Assembly (NCBI GenBank): GCA_037439425.1
Contig: JBBIWA010000016.1
Span: 1 to 64,000 of the forward strand
Direction: 5' to 3'
DNA length: 64,000 bases
Source: JBBIWA01 sp037439425
GTDB taxonomy: Bacteria > Acidobacteriota > Blastocatellia > RBC074
Both the position numbers and the translations under genes were made by a program. Positions 53,261 to 62,083 of the stretch are shown here, one piece after another. Under the pieces are notes generated by a model. It worked only from the letters and a program-made list of their open reading frames with translations. It was not told where the DNA came from and did no database searches. Each line of letters opens with the position of its first letter. Positions within the stretch are counted from its first letter, which is position 1.

Positions 53261-54303
53261 CCTTTATGGTGAAGGATCAGCGCGGGCTTTAATGCCAGCA
53301 CCCGATTCTTCCCCTGAGCTTTGGCTTGTTGCAGTGCAGAATGGGCGCGCGCCAGGATCGCTTCGACTGTGTCCCCAGGAGCAAATTCGGTCAGGCCAGC
53401 GCTGAGTGAAAAGGTAAGCTGTTGTTTGCCCCCATAGCGCTGATACTCGAAGGTAGTGGTCTGGATTTCCTTGATGAACTTGGAAAATCGCGGCAGCGAA
53501 TAATCCACTTTCGAGCCAATGTGCATCACGGCAAACTGATCACTATCATAGCGGGCAATATAATCATTGGCACGGACGACTTCGTGCAATTTGGTCGCCG
53601 TCGTAATCAGTACCCGCTGGCCGACTTGCTCGCCGTGCTGGGCCGTAAGCTGGCGAAAGTCATCAATGTCAAACAGCGCCAGGACGAAGTTGACCGCGTG
53701 CGTGACCATCTTTTCAATCTTTTTATCGAAGCTGGCGCGGCTGTAGACGTTGGTCAACTCGTCAATTAGGGGGGCAGCTGTCTCTGGCTCTGCCCCGGGA
53801 GCGACTTTTCGCTCCGGGAGCGCAACCAGTTGAGCGGTATCGCGGTTCTGTTTCTCCGCAATGGCGCGCTCGATTTGGGTTAACTCCTCAGCGATGCACT
53901 TTCTCAACTCCTGGAGGTCATTCAGCTCGCAGTAGCTGCGCAAACGACCACTGCTGGTTGAAAGTTTATTGTGGAAGAGCCGGTTATCCTGCACCAAGGT
54001 GTGCACCGTCTCCATCAGCAGGTCAACCAAGTGGCTGTATTCTTGCTCGCGCTGGGTGACTTCCTGCTGCCATTGCTGCAGCAGCGCTGCTCCGGCTTTG
54101 AGACACTGCTGCCAGATGTGGGCAGAGTCGAAAGTCTGCTCTCCGCTGCCCAGCGTGGCGGTATACTGATCAAGCTGCTGGCGGAACTCTGCACCCGATT
54201 TGTCTGCGGGGAGAATCGCTCTGAGGAAATCCACAAGATCGGCCACAAGCTGGGCAGGGATCAGGGTCTGTGATTCTGCTACCATAATTGAATTCGGTTT
54301 CAA
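53257..54303 (-). CDS. Degenerate GGDEF protein with conserved I-site (probable c-di-GMP receptor)
   Basis: A 348-residue paralogue of the next gene with the same helical N-terminus and GGDEF fold (IDELTNVYSRASFD, FDIDDFRQLTAQHGEQVGQ). The active-site motif is changed to YDSDQF in RAND-YIARY-DSDQF, so synthesis is very unlikely. The upstream RxxD inhibitory-site motif (RAND) is preserved at the correct spacing, and this is how known degenerate GGDEF receptors bind c-di-GMP. It is translated first and coupled by ATGA to the active cyclase. Together they look like a producer-receptor pair. Confidence 0.8.
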   Translation of the reverse strand: MKPNSIMVAESQTLIPAQLVADLVDFLRAILPADKSGAEFRQQLDQYTATLGSGEQTFDSAHIWQQCLKAGAALLQQWQQEVTQREQEYSHLVDLLMETVHTLVQDNRLFHNKLSTSSGRLRSYCELNDLQELRKCIAEELTQIERAIAEKQNRDTAQLVALPERKVAPGAEPETAAPLIDELTNVYSRASFDKKIEKMVTHAVNFVLALFDIDDFRQLTAQHGEQVGQRVLITTATKLHEVVRANDYIARYDSDQFAVMHIGSKVDYSLPRFSKFIKEIQTTTFEYQRYGGKQQLTFSLSAGLTEFAPGDTVEAILARAHSALQQAKAQGKNRVLALKPALILHHKG

Positions 54304-54403
54304 GACTGGTTAGCTCTCTCCTCTCTTCTTTCGCCGGAGTTCGGAAGAGCGATGATAACCACCTGACTTATCGGCCAGATGGAGTTTGAACTTTAATGGG
54401 CTG

Positions 54404-54462
54404 GGCGCAAAGGGTGAAGAGCTAAGGGTGCTCTTTGCGCTTGGCCCTTTGCTCTTGGCACC
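54404..54462. repeat. Dispersed repeat family B copy
   Basis: GCGCAAAGGGTGAAGAGC and TGCTCTTTGCGC form a hairpin and are followed by CCCTTTGCTCTTGGC, the same unit seen at 19695-19780. It lies between the leftward GGDEF pair and the rightward 31-residue gene/miaA. Confidence 0.55.
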
Positions 54463-54498
54463 CGGCCGCGCCTATCATAGCCTCGAGGAGGATGAGAT

Positions 54499-54594
54499 AT
54501 GGGATTGACCCGGATGCAGCAACTGGGTGCCTGGGGCTGGCTCACGGCGCTCTTGCTGCTGGCGCTCTATCGTTGGTTTTCCTTCCACCAGTGA
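54499..54594 (+). CDS. 31-residue single-helix membrane peptide upstream of miaA
   Basis: An ATG at 54499 preceded by a very good GAGGAGG opens a 31-codon frame ending three bases before miaA's ATG. The product begins MGLTRMQQLGAWG and has one hydrophobic helix (WLTALLLLALYRWF). The strong ribosome-binding site, membrane character and tight spacing support translation and possible coupling to miaA. It is too short for family recognition. Confidence 0.5.
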   Translation: MGLTRMQQLGAWGWLTALLLLALYRWFSFHQ

Positions 54595-54597
54595 CCC

Positions 54598-55557
54598 ATG
54601 AGGGATCAAAGAGCACAACCTTTGATCGCTGTAGTTGGCCCGACTGCTTCGGGCAAGAGCGATTTGGGGATCGCTTTGGCTGAACGTTTTCACGGAGAGA
54701 TCGTCAACTGCGATTCAGTTCAGCTCTACCGTGGCCTTTATGTGGCCACGGCTAAAGTTCCGCCCGCAGAGCGGCGTGGCATCCCGCATCATCTGATTGA
54801 CATTGTCGGTCCGGAGGAGAACTTCACTGCGGTTGCCTGGGCCGAGCGAGCGCGGGCAGTCATTGCCGAGATAGAAGCACGTGGGCAGCTAGCCCTCCTG
54901 GTGGGGGGCACGGGTTTCTACCTGCGCGCCTTGACTACGAAATTCTTCTGCGAGCCGGAGATCGATCCGAGCCTGCGCCCGCGCCTGCATCGCCTCCGCT
55001 GGCGGCGTGGTGCCGAGCATCTGCATCGGATGCTGGCGCGCGTAGACCCGGTCTCAGCCAGACGTTATGCTCCCAGAAACTGGTCGCGCGTGATTCGCGC
55101 GCTGGAGGTCTATTTCTCTTCGGGCCTCCCGCTCTCCACCTGGCAAGCGCGCAGTCCCTTAGAGCCAACGGAAGAAGCCAAGCGGCTTTATTACCTGGTG
55201 TTGAGCCCGCCACGCGCTGAGCTGTATGAGCGCATCAATCAGCGAGCAGAGGTGATGCTTAAGCGCGGACTGGTAGAGGAGGTGAAGAGCCTGCTTGAGG
55301 CAGGAGTCTCGCCGGAGGCGAAAGCCTTTAACGCGCATGGCTACCGGCGCGTGATTGAATATCTAAAGGGGCAGCGCACTCTGGCCAGTGCTCTCGAACA
55401 AATGAAACTCGACACCCGCCATTATGCCAAGCGGCAATTGACCTGGTGGCGCAAGCAGCCCCACACGTTTTGGCTTGAGGGTTTTGGATTCTCTGAAAGC
55501 ATTATCGAACAGGCCAGCCGAATCGTCGCGCAACTCAAAAATGCAGCCCCAATGTAG
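54598..55557 (+). CDS. miaA: tRNA dimethylallyltransferase MiaA
   Basis: A 319-residue enzyme adding a dimethylallyl group to A37 of tRNAs that read UNN codons. The P-loop is AVVGPTASGKSDLGIALAERF, and NCDSVQLYRGLYVATAK and HHLIDIVGPEENFTA follow. The tunnel region LVGGTGFYLRAL and the later RALEVYFSSGLPLS complete the standard pattern. The C-terminal KRQLTWWRKQPHTFWLE is the usual end. It has no clear own ribosome-binding site, so translation is probably coupled to the 31-residue frame three bases upstream. Confidence 0.93.
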   Translation: MRDQRAQPLIAVVGPTASGKSDLGIALAERFHGEIVNCDSVQLYRGLYVATAKVPPAERRGIPHHLIDIVGPEENFTAVAWAERARAVIAEIEARGQLALLVGGTGFYLRALTTKFFCEPEIDPSLRPRLHRLRWRRGAEHLHRMLARVDPVSARRYAPRNWSRVIRALEVYFSSGLPLSTWQARSPLEPTEEAKRLYYLVLSPPRAELYERINQRAEVMLKRGLVEEVKSLLEAGVSPEAKAFNAHGYRRVIEYLKGQRTLASALEQMKLDTRHYAKRQLTWWRKQPHTFWLEGFGFSESIIEQASRIVAQLKNAAPM

Positions 55558-56368
55558 CTTTCAGCAAGTGTTCTTTGCAAAGTCATGAGCAACCTAAACA
55601 CTTTCCCTCTGCCAGGCACCTCTTGCGCAGTCAGGGGCGAACTAACTGCTTCGCCTTGGAGCCAGCAGGACGCTGGCGAGTGTCCGGACCGCGGAAGCTG
55701 CGTGGAGCGGTCCAGGGCCTGGTTAATTAGACAGCGCGGCGCGTAAGACCGCCCTTCACATTCTGGCGACTGCGATGGGGCTTCGGATTTGGAATTTCGG
55801 ATTTCGGATTGCGAATTTAAATCCGAAATCCGAAATCCGAAATTCGCCATCCCCATCTGCCTGTTACCCCGTCCTTTAGCCTTTATCTCAAGCACAATCG
55901 CAGGTGAGATGAGCTTCGCTGCAGTACTCTCTCCCACACAGGCAGCATCTATCCAGTGGGTCTTCGGCAAAGAGCGTCCAGTCCGGTTGTACTTAGAGCG
56001 CATTTCAAAACCTCTTTTTTCGCCACCGAGACACGGAGGAAGAGGGGTCGAAGATCGCCCTTCTCCACTTCTCCGCGCCTCTGTGGTGAGGTTTGAAACG
56101 GATTCTTAGTTCGTGCCCCGGTTGAGCATGCTACCGCAAAACCTAGATACTTCAGGTAACTTAACAAGAAGTAACGTGTCACGTTCACTAAAGCGGCATC
56201 CTTCAGTGGACGGCCGGCCTGCTTGCGCGCTGCACGCAGACAGGCGCAAGCAGGCGACGCGGCAGGCAGGCGCTGTATCACTGAGCCTCACTTGAGTGTT
56301 TTGCGAGAGAAAGGCAGTTATCAAACCGCCAGTTTGATAACTTTCCTTATCCCTCTTGCGCCGCGCAC
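55558..56368. other. Repeat-bearing intergenic region after miaA
   Basis: No intact gene is seen. At 55783-55852 there is a block of family A units (GGATTTCGGATTGCGAATTT then AAATCCGAAATCCG). At about 56010-56090, CACCGAGACACGGAGG and CTCCGCGCCTCTGTGG form a long imperfect inverted pair. At 56220-56275 there is an internally repetitive GCAGACAGGCGCAAGCAGGCG-like stretch. Confidence 0.5.
56316..56342 (-). terminator. Terminator-like hairpin downstream of the CNNM gene
   Basis: AGTTATCAAAC and GTTTGATAACT form a perfect 11-bp stem with a five-base loop, 27 bases past the stop of the leftward CNNM/CorC-type gene. On the minus strand it is followed by GCCTTTCTCTC, a weak pyrimidine tail. It may terminate that transcript. 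Confidence 0.45.
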
Positions 56369-57778
56369 TCAACCCTCAACTGAGCGAGGAGATTCACCGC
56401 TGGCTGAAAGTGATACCGGCGCAACTGCTTGAGATTCGGCCGGCTGGGCGGCTGGAGTCAGGAAATTCAATCTCACTGATTTGATCCGGTGGCGGTCGGC
56501 CTGCTCGACGGTGAAGCACGCGTTGTTGTATTGCACCGTGTCTGAGACGCGCAGGACGCGCCCGGCCTGGGCCATCAAAAAGCCAGCCAGCGTGTGGTAA
56601 ATGGCATCTTCTGGCAAATCGAGGCCGAGCCGGCGATTGACCGAACGGATGGAGATCATGCCATCGAGCAGATAGCTGCCATCCTTGTGGCGCTGCAGTA
56701 GCTGGCGCGCTTCTTTGTCGAACTCATCTTGAATCTCACCGACGATCTCTTCGAGCAGGTCTTCGAGCGTGATGATCCCCTCAACTCCGCCGTGTTCATC
56801 AGTCACGATGGCGAAATGAAATCGCCCTTCCTGCATCCGCCGGAGCACAGCATCGAGCCGCATGCTGTCGGGGATAAAAGTGGCTGGCCGCAGTATGGAC
56901 GAGAGCGAGAAGTTTTCTCGCTGATCCCAGAAGGCGAGAATCTCTTTGCCGTGAATGATTCCGATGACGTTATCGAGCGTGTCGCGGTAGACCGGCAGAC
57001 GCGAATAACCACTCTCCCGGATGCGCGCAATGATCTCTTCAAGTGACATCCCTTCTGTCACCGCCACGACGGCGTGGCGCGGCACCATCGCATCACGCGC
57101 TGCGAGGCCAGAGAAATCCAGCGCTCGTGACAGGATCGCCTGCTGTTCAGGCTGCAGTTGCCCGCCTTGACGGCTGAGTTCGATCAGGTGGCGCAGTTCC
57201 GCTTCACTGTAGACCGGGCTGTGTCCCGGCCTGGCTTCCAGTCCCAACAACCTAACCGCCAGATTGCCAGCTTCATTCAACAGCCAGATCGGGGCTTTGA
57301 AGAGCCTGTAGAAGATCGCAATCGGACGCGCGACAGCCAGCGCGACGGCCTCGGTTCGCTGCAGCGCCAGCGTTTTTGGGGCTAGCTCGCCCAGCACAAT
57401 ATGCAGGAAAGTAATCGCAGAGAAGGCTACTGCAATAGCTACGGAGTGCGCGGCCGCAGTAGCTGCGGCGCTAGGCAAGAGCAGAGCAAAGAAAGGCTCA
57501 AACATCTGCGCCAAAGTCTGTTCCCCAATCCAGCCGAGCGCCAGGCTCGCAATCGTAATGCCCAGTTGCGTGGCCGAGATGTAGGCGTCCAGATGGTCTA
57601 AAACGGAGAGCAGAAGCCGGGCGCGGTGATTGCCCTCACTGGCCAGAGCCAGCACTTGTGAACGCCGCACTCCGACCAGCGCAAACTCGGTCGCGACGAA
57701 AAACCCATTGGCTAGCACCAGCAGCAATACCACTGCCAGCCGCCATAGATAACTAAATAATGCTCCAGACTCATCCAT
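56369..57778 (-). CDS. HlyC/CorC (CNNM/DUF21-CBS) membrane transporter family protein
   Basis: A 469-residue protein with an N-terminal DUF21 membrane domain, for example LVLANGFFVATEFALVGVRRS, LDHLDAYISATQLGITIASL and LGELAPKTLALQRTEAVAL. A pair of CBS domains follows (FSGLAARDAMVPRHAVVAV and YSRLPVYRDTLDNVIGIIHG). The C-terminal CorC_HlyC domain follows (GEIQDEFD, YLLDGMISIRSVNRRLGLDL). Family members are linked to Mg/Co or other divalent cation homeostasis at the inner membrane; direct transport is not settled. A terminator-like hairpin follows its stop. Confidence 0.85.
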   Translation of the reverse strand: MDESGALFSYLWRLAVVLLLVLANGFFVATEFALVGVRRSQVLALASEGNHRARLLLSVLDHLDAYISATQLGITIASLALGWIGEQTLAQMFEPFFALLLPSAAATAAAHSVAIAVAFSAITFLHIVLGELAPKTLALQRTEAVALAVARPIAIFYRLFKAPIWLLNEAGNLAVRLLGLEARPGHSPVYSEAELRHLIELSRQGGQLQPEQQAILSRALDFSGLAARDAMVPRHAVVAVTEGMSLEEIIARIRESGYSRLPVYRDTLDNVIGIIHGKEILAFWDQRENFSLSSILRPATFIPDSMRLDAVLRRMQEGRFHFAIVTDEHGGVEGIITLEDLLEEIVGEIQDEFDKEARQLLQRHKDGSYLLDGMISIRSVNRRLGLDLPEDAIYHTLAGFLMAQAGRVLRVSDTVQYNNACFTVEQADRHRIKSVRLNFLTPAAQPAESQAVAPVSLSASGESPRSVEG

Positions 57779-57993
57779 CGGTTCGGTAATCGGGTGAAAA
57801 GCGAGCTAAGAGTATACCACAGACGCTGTCAAGATGCTCACCGCCTAACAGGGGGGATTGCTTGCCTGGCCTTGAGAGGAAGCGGCTCCCGTAGTAGTAT
57901 CCGTAGCCGGGTCGCTTCTTACGCGAATAGAGTGACTCAGGAGAAATAGAAGCTATCTTTAAAGACCAAATTACTTGAATGGCAGGAGAGAAG

Positions 57994-58395
57994 ATGAAAA
58001 GATCATTGCTGCGCTTTATCTTGTCAGCTTTGCTGTTAATCGCCGTCTTTGCCGCCGGTCTCGTCATCGGGCAAAACAAGTACGGGATGCCGAAGACGGT
58101 CATCCATGTCGTTACGGTCAAGTGGAAGCCTGAAGCTACTCCACAGCAGCGGCAGAAAGCGCTCGAAGGCGTCAAGGAGATGGCGGAGAAAATTCCGGGC
58201 ATTAAAAACATCTGGCTCAAGACGCTGAGAGTGCAAGGGACTTCCATGGAAAATCCCTATGATGCTGCTTTCGTCATCGAGTTCGAAAATGAAGCAGCCA
58301 TCAAAACTTACGAGACGCATCCGCAACACGAGGAGTGGTACAAGGTCTACATCCCAATCCGCGCCGAAAGCCGTTCACACCAGATCACCAACTAA
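57994..58395 (+). CDS. Membrane-anchored Dabb-domain protein
   Basis: A 133-residue protein with a single N-terminal membrane anchor (LLRFILSALLLIAVFAAGLVIG). A stress-responsive A/B-barrel (Dabb) domain follows: VIHVVTVKWKPEATPQQRQK, ALEGVKEMAEKIPGIK, AAFVIEFENEAAIKTYETHP and HEEWYKVYIPI. Dabb domains are small dimeric barrels of mostly unknown function. I use the ATG at 57994, with AGGAG five bases before it, rather than 57979. Confidence 0.75.
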   Translation: MKRSLLRFILSALLLIAVFAAGLVIGQNKYGMPKTVIHVVTVKWKPEATPQQRQKALEGVKEMAEKIPGIKNIWLKTLRVQGTSMENPYDAAFVIEFENEAAIKTYETHPQHEEWYKVYIPIRAESRSHQITN

Positions 58396-58448
58396 GAAGC
58401 AGTGACGAGTGAGGAGCTCGGCCCGGCTCTTCACTCATCGCTGACTCG

Positions 58449-59726
58449 ATGACGATGAAGATTGAAGCCTCACCGGAGACGACTGTTCTGCAAGAACCCA
58501 AGACCGGCCATTTGAGCCGGGTCTTTCGCGCTTTTAGCTACCGCGATTTTCGGTTGCTCTGGTTTGGCGCCTTCACTTCCAGCGCGGGGACCTGGCTGCA
58601 AGAGACCGCGCTCGGCTGGTTCATCCTGCAACTGACCAATCAAAGTTTCTATCTGGGACTGAACAACTTCCTGGGCACGGCGCCGATTCTGCTCTTTTCG
58701 CTGATCGGCGGAGTGGTGGCCGATCGTTTTGATCGCCGCCGGATCTTGCTCACCTCACAATATCTGCAACTCATCTTCGCCTTCGTCCTGGCGGTGTTGG
58801 CCGCGCTGGAGACCATCCCGGCCTGGCACCTGATTGTCTATATTCTGCTGCTTTCGTTTCTGACCGGCTGCGCGCAGGCCTTCGGCGGGCCGGCTTATCA
58901 AGCGTTGATCCCGGCGCTGGTCGAGAGGCGTGATCTGGCAAACGCGATCGCGCTCAATTCGATTCAATTCAATCTGGCGCGCGTGGTGGGGCCCTCGATT
59001 GGCGGAATCGCGCTGACCTACTTTGGCGTTGCCATCTGCTTCGGGCTCAACGGCCTTTCGTTTATCGCCGTCATCGCTGCGCTTTCGCTGTTGAGCGTCC
59101 GGCACATTCCACGTACTGGCAATAGCAAGTTGCACCACGAGTTGCGTGGCGGACTATCTTTTGTCTGGACTCACGAAGCGCTGCGGTCGCTCACCTTGCT
59201 TTCCTTTGCTTGCACCTTTCTGGGCACGCCCGTCAGCGTCTTTATGGCAGTCTTCGCCCGAGACATTTTCAAGATGGGGCCGGGCGGCTACAGCTCGCTG
59301 ATGACCGTCTCCGGAGCTGGTGCGGTGGCCGGAGCATTGTTCGTGGCCTGGCTTGGCGATCTCAAACACAAGGGGCAGGCAGCGCTGTTGATGCAAGTGC
59401 TGCTAGGCGTGATCATCATTGCCTTCACCTTCGCACCCAATGTCTGGGTGGCTTATCCTCTGATCTTTCTGGCCGGTGTCTTTATTATATCTGTCTTTGC
59501 CCTGATCAGCTCTCTCATCCAGTTGCTAGTAGCCGATGAGATGCGCGGGCGAGTGATGAGCATCTATATGGTAGCTTTTCGTGGTGGTATGCCGCTAGGC
59601 AGTTTAGCGACTGGCTTGCTGGTCAACTATTTTTCGCTGCCTCACATCGTCGCCCTTGAGGGCTTGCTGCTCAGCCTGCTTGCCGGTTACTACCTGATCT
59701 CCCGTTCGCAAATGAAAGAGCACTGA
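58449..59726 (+). CDS. MFS transporter (EntS/MFS_3-like)
   Basis: A 425-residue, twelve-helix major facilitator. The N-terminal half has the family pattern RAFSYRDFRLLWFGAFTSSA, TWLQETALGWFILQLT, LIGGVVADRFDRRRILL (the loop 2-3 signature) and ALNSIQFNLARVVGPSIGG. The second half includes GVFIISVFALISSLIQLLVAD and RGRVMSIYMVAFRGGMPLGS. It resembles the enterobactin-exporter group, but the substrate is unknown. No strong ribosome-binding site is seen; ATGs at 58449 and 58455 are both possible. Confidence 0.82.
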   Translation: MTMKIEASPETTVLQEPKTGHLSRVFRAFSYRDFRLLWFGAFTSSAGTWLQETALGWFILQLTNQSFYLGLNNFLGTAPILLFSLIGGVVADRFDRRRILLTSQYLQLIFAFVLAVLAALETIPAWHLIVYILLLSFLTGCAQAFGGPAYQALIPALVERRDLANAIALNSIQFNLARVVGPSIGGIALTYFGVAICFGLNGLSFIAVIAALSLLSVRHIPRTGNSKLHHELRGGLSFVWTHEALRSLTLLSFACTFLGTPVSVFMAVFARDIFKMGPGGYSSLMTVSGAGAVAGALFVAWLGDLKHKGQAALLMQVLLGVIIIAFTFAPNVWVAYPLIFLAGVFIISVFALISSLIQLLVADEMRGRVMSIYMVAFRGGMPLGSLATGLLVNYFSLPHIVALEGLLLSLLAGYYLISRSQMKEH

Positions 59727-59743
59727 AGCCGGGTGAGGTGACC

Positions 59744-60748
59744 TCACTCGGTGCGGACTTGGATCACCGCTGCTCCGCGAATCGCATCGTGTTTGAGCGC
59801 CTGGAGTGCGGCATTGGCTTGATCGAGCGGGTAAAGCTGCACCTGCGTGCGAATCGGGATCTCAGCCGCCGTTCTGAGAAAGTCTTCGCCGTCCTGGCGT
59901 GTGTTGTTAGCGACGCTGCGAATCACGCGCTCGTGATAGAGCAGTTGGTAGTCAAGCGGTGGGATGGGACTCATATGAATCCCGCCGAGCGCTACGGTCC
60001 CACCTTTTTTCAAGGCCTTCAGCGCCGCTATGACCAGTTCGCCAGCGGGCGCGAAGATGATTGCGCTATCGAGTTTCGCCGGCGGCTCCTGGTTGCTGTC
60101 CCCGGCCCAGGCCGCGCCCAGCTCGCGCGCCAGTTGCTGATGCCGCGCGTCACGCGTGAAAGCGTAGACTTCAGCGCCCCAATGCCGCGCCACCTGAATG
60201 GCCACATGGGCTGCAGCACCGAAGCCATAAAGGCCCAACCGCCCGCCCGCTTCGATGCCGGACAGGCGCAATGATCGAAAGCCGATGATGCCAGCGCACA
60301 GCAGCGGCGCAGCCTCTTCATCAGTGAAAGCATCCGGAATCGGATAGACGAACCCTGCGGGTGCAAGGGCGTATTCTGCGTAGCCACCGTCAACCACGTA
60401 GCCGGTGAAGAGAGCGCGCTCACACAGGTTCTCTTTACCGGCGCGGCAGTATTCGCATTCACCGCAGGTGCGATGCAGCCAGGGGATGCCTACTCGTTCG
60501 CCGCCGCGAAAGCGCGTGACACTTTCACCGAGCTGAACGATGCGACCGATGACTTGATGACCAGGGATCACGGGCGATTTGCGCGGCGGCAACTCACCTT
60601 CGATCACGTGTAGGTCGGTGCGACAAACGCCGCAGGCCGAGATTTGCACAAGCACTTGATCCCCGATGGGGTGTGGATCAGGTATTTCGGTGAATTCGAG
60701 CGGGTTGTTTTCGATCGGAGCTACCGCCCTCAAGAGACAGGCTTTCAT
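59744..60748 (-). CDS. Zinc-dependent alcohol dehydrogenase (AdhP-like MDR)
   Basis: A 334-residue medium-chain dehydrogenase. The catalytic zinc site is seen in SACGVCRTDLHVIEG and IPGHQVIGRI. The structural zinc cysteines lie in CGECEYCRAGKENLCERALF. The NAD-binding loop reads GRLGLYGFGAAAHVAIQVAR, a variant of GxGxxG. It probably oxidises alcohols or reduces aldehydes with NAD. The start codon is directly abutted by family A repeat DNA and lacks a Shine-Dalgarno sequence, so repeat insertion may have replaced the original leader. Confidence 0.88.
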   Translation of the reverse strand: MKACLLRAVAPIENNPLEFTEIPDPHPIGDQVLVQISACGVCRTDLHVIEGELPPRKSPVIPGHQVIGRIVQLGESVTRFRGGERVGIPWLHRTCGECEYCRAGKENLCERALFTGYVVDGGYAEYALAPAGFVYPIPDAFTDEEAAPLLCAGIIGFRSLRLSGIEAGGRLGLYGFGAAAHVAIQVARHWGAEVYAFTRDARHQQLARELGAAWAGDSNQEPPAKLDSAIIFAPAGELVIAALKALKKGGTVALGGIHMSPIPPLDYQLLYHERVIRSVANNTRQDGEDFLRTAAEIPIRTQVQLYPLDQANAALQALKHDAIRGAAVIQVRTE

Positions 60749-61130
60749 ATTTCGGACTCGGGAATTGCGAATTTCGGATCTGGAATTTCAATTCGCAATT
60801 CTCTTTTGAATTCGGCAATTCGCAATACGAAGATGGGCACGCAAGGATGCGTGCGCTCCCAGGGAGTTTCGGACTCGGGAATTTCGAATTGCGGATTTAA
60901 ATCCGAAATCCGAAATCCGATCTCTTTCTCTCTTAGCGAAGAGTTAAATGGACACAGCTATCTTACTACAACGAGGCAGGATGAGAAAGTCGCACCGCTG
61001 ATCAGTGGCTTTGAGCTCATCTCTACCAGTAAAGGTTGAATGGTCGGATTGCAATTCATCAGGCGTGAGCTATAATCCGGAGCGGTCATCACAATCATCA
61101 CCACAGACAACCAAGATCTAAAGGAGAGCT
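60749..61130. repeat. Double block of family A repeats upstream of the caspase-like gene
   Basis: Two blocks (60750-60832 and 60868-60921) of CGAATTTCGG, TCCGAAATCCGAAAT and GCGGATTTAAATCC units flank a short ACGCAAGGATGCGT hairpin at about 60839-60852. The palindrome GGATTTAAATCC lies at 60894-60905. The rest, to 61130, contains the caspase-like gene's leader. No gene is visible. Confidence 0.65.
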
Positions 61131-61994
61131 ATGGCGAAGAAAGCGACCAAGAAGCCTGCTGCCATCAAGAAAGTCAAGCGCGCGCCGAAGCGAGCTTTGT
61201 GCGTTGGCATTAACGACTACCCTTACGAAGGCAATGATTTGAATGGCTGCGTCAACGACGCTCGCGCGTGGGCTGAACTGCTGAGGAAACATTTCGGCTT
61301 CGCAACTTCGGATGTCAGAGTGATGCTGGACCAAGAAGCCACCAAGAAAAATGTCATCACCGCTTTGAAAGACCTCTTCGCTGGAGCCCGCCCGGGCGAC
61401 GTTCTGGTCTTCACCAATTCTTCTCACGGTTCTTACATCGCCGATAAAAGTGGTGACGAGGAGAAATACGATGAGATCCTCTGTCCCTACGACATCACAG
61501 ACAACGAGATCGTAGATGATGAGTTGCGCGAGCTCACTTCTGGGGTGAAGGACGGTGTGCAGATCACGGTGATTCTGGATAACTGTTTTTCGGGCACGGC
61601 CACGCGCGCGGCGGTGAGCGAGATTTTGCCCGGCTTCAGCACTACGCCCGATGACCGGCGCGTGCGGTTTTTAAGCCCGGCGCTGCGTGGCCTGCCAGTG
61701 CTGGAAAATCCCTGGACGGCGCAGCCCAAGTCGAGGCTCAAATATCCACAAGCGAAGATGAAAGAAGTGCTCCTGAGCGGCTGTACCGATAAGGAATACT
61801 CCTACGATGCTTACTTCAACGGAGTCTATCACGGGGCGTTGACCTATTACGCTTTGCAGGCCATTAAGCAAGCCAACTACCAGCTCACTTACGCGCAGTT
61901 GCATCAGCGGATAAACTACCTGATCAGCGACTATCCGCAGCATCCGCAGCTTGAAGGCAAAAGCGCCAACAAGAAGCGGCAGATCTTCAGTTAG
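61131..61994 (+). CDS. Caspase-like (metacaspase) peptidase
   Basis: A 287-residue clan CD peptidase with a very basic N-terminal segment (KKATKKPAAIKKVKRAPK). The p20-type domain begins RALCVGINDYPYEGNDLNGC. The catalytic histidine lies in FTNSSHGSYIAD (His99) and the catalytic cysteine in VILDNCFSGTATRA (Cys152). Later LSGCTDKEYSYDAYFNGVYH and GALTYYAL complete the fold. Bacterial caspases of this type cleave after basic residues and often belong to defence or cell-death modules. The ATG has AAGGAGAG upstream. It is followed 89 bases later by a lipase-domain gene, so a functional pair is plausible. Confidence 0.85.
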   Translation: MAKKATKKPAAIKKVKRAPKRALCVGINDYPYEGNDLNGCVNDARAWAELLRKHFGFATSDVRVMLDQEATKKNVITALKDLFAGARPGDVLVFTNSSHGSYIADKSGDEEKYDEILCPYDITDNEIVDDELRELTSGVKDGVQITVILDNCFSGTATRAAVSEILPGFSTTPDDRRVRFLSPALRGLPVLENPWTAQPKSRLKYPQAKMKEVLLSGCTDKEYSYDAYFNGVYHGALTYYALQAIKQANYQLTYAQLHQRINYLISDYPQHPQLEGKSANKKRQIFS

Positions 61995-62027
61995 GCAGAA
62001 GTCAGCTGTGAGCACATAAGAATCGGA

Positions 62028-62062
62028 TTGCGAATTGCGGATTTAAATCCGAAATCCGAAAG
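62028..62062. repeat. Family A repeat copy between caspase and lipase genes
   Basis: GGATTGCGAATTGCGGATTT followed by AAATCCGAAATCCGAAA, centred on the palindrome GGATTTAAATCC, lies in the 89-base gap between the two genes, just before the lipase gene's ribosome-binding site. It could fold into a hairpin in the shared transcript. Confidence 0.65.
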
Positions 62063-62083
62063 CGGCTGTGCGGAGGTAACCTG

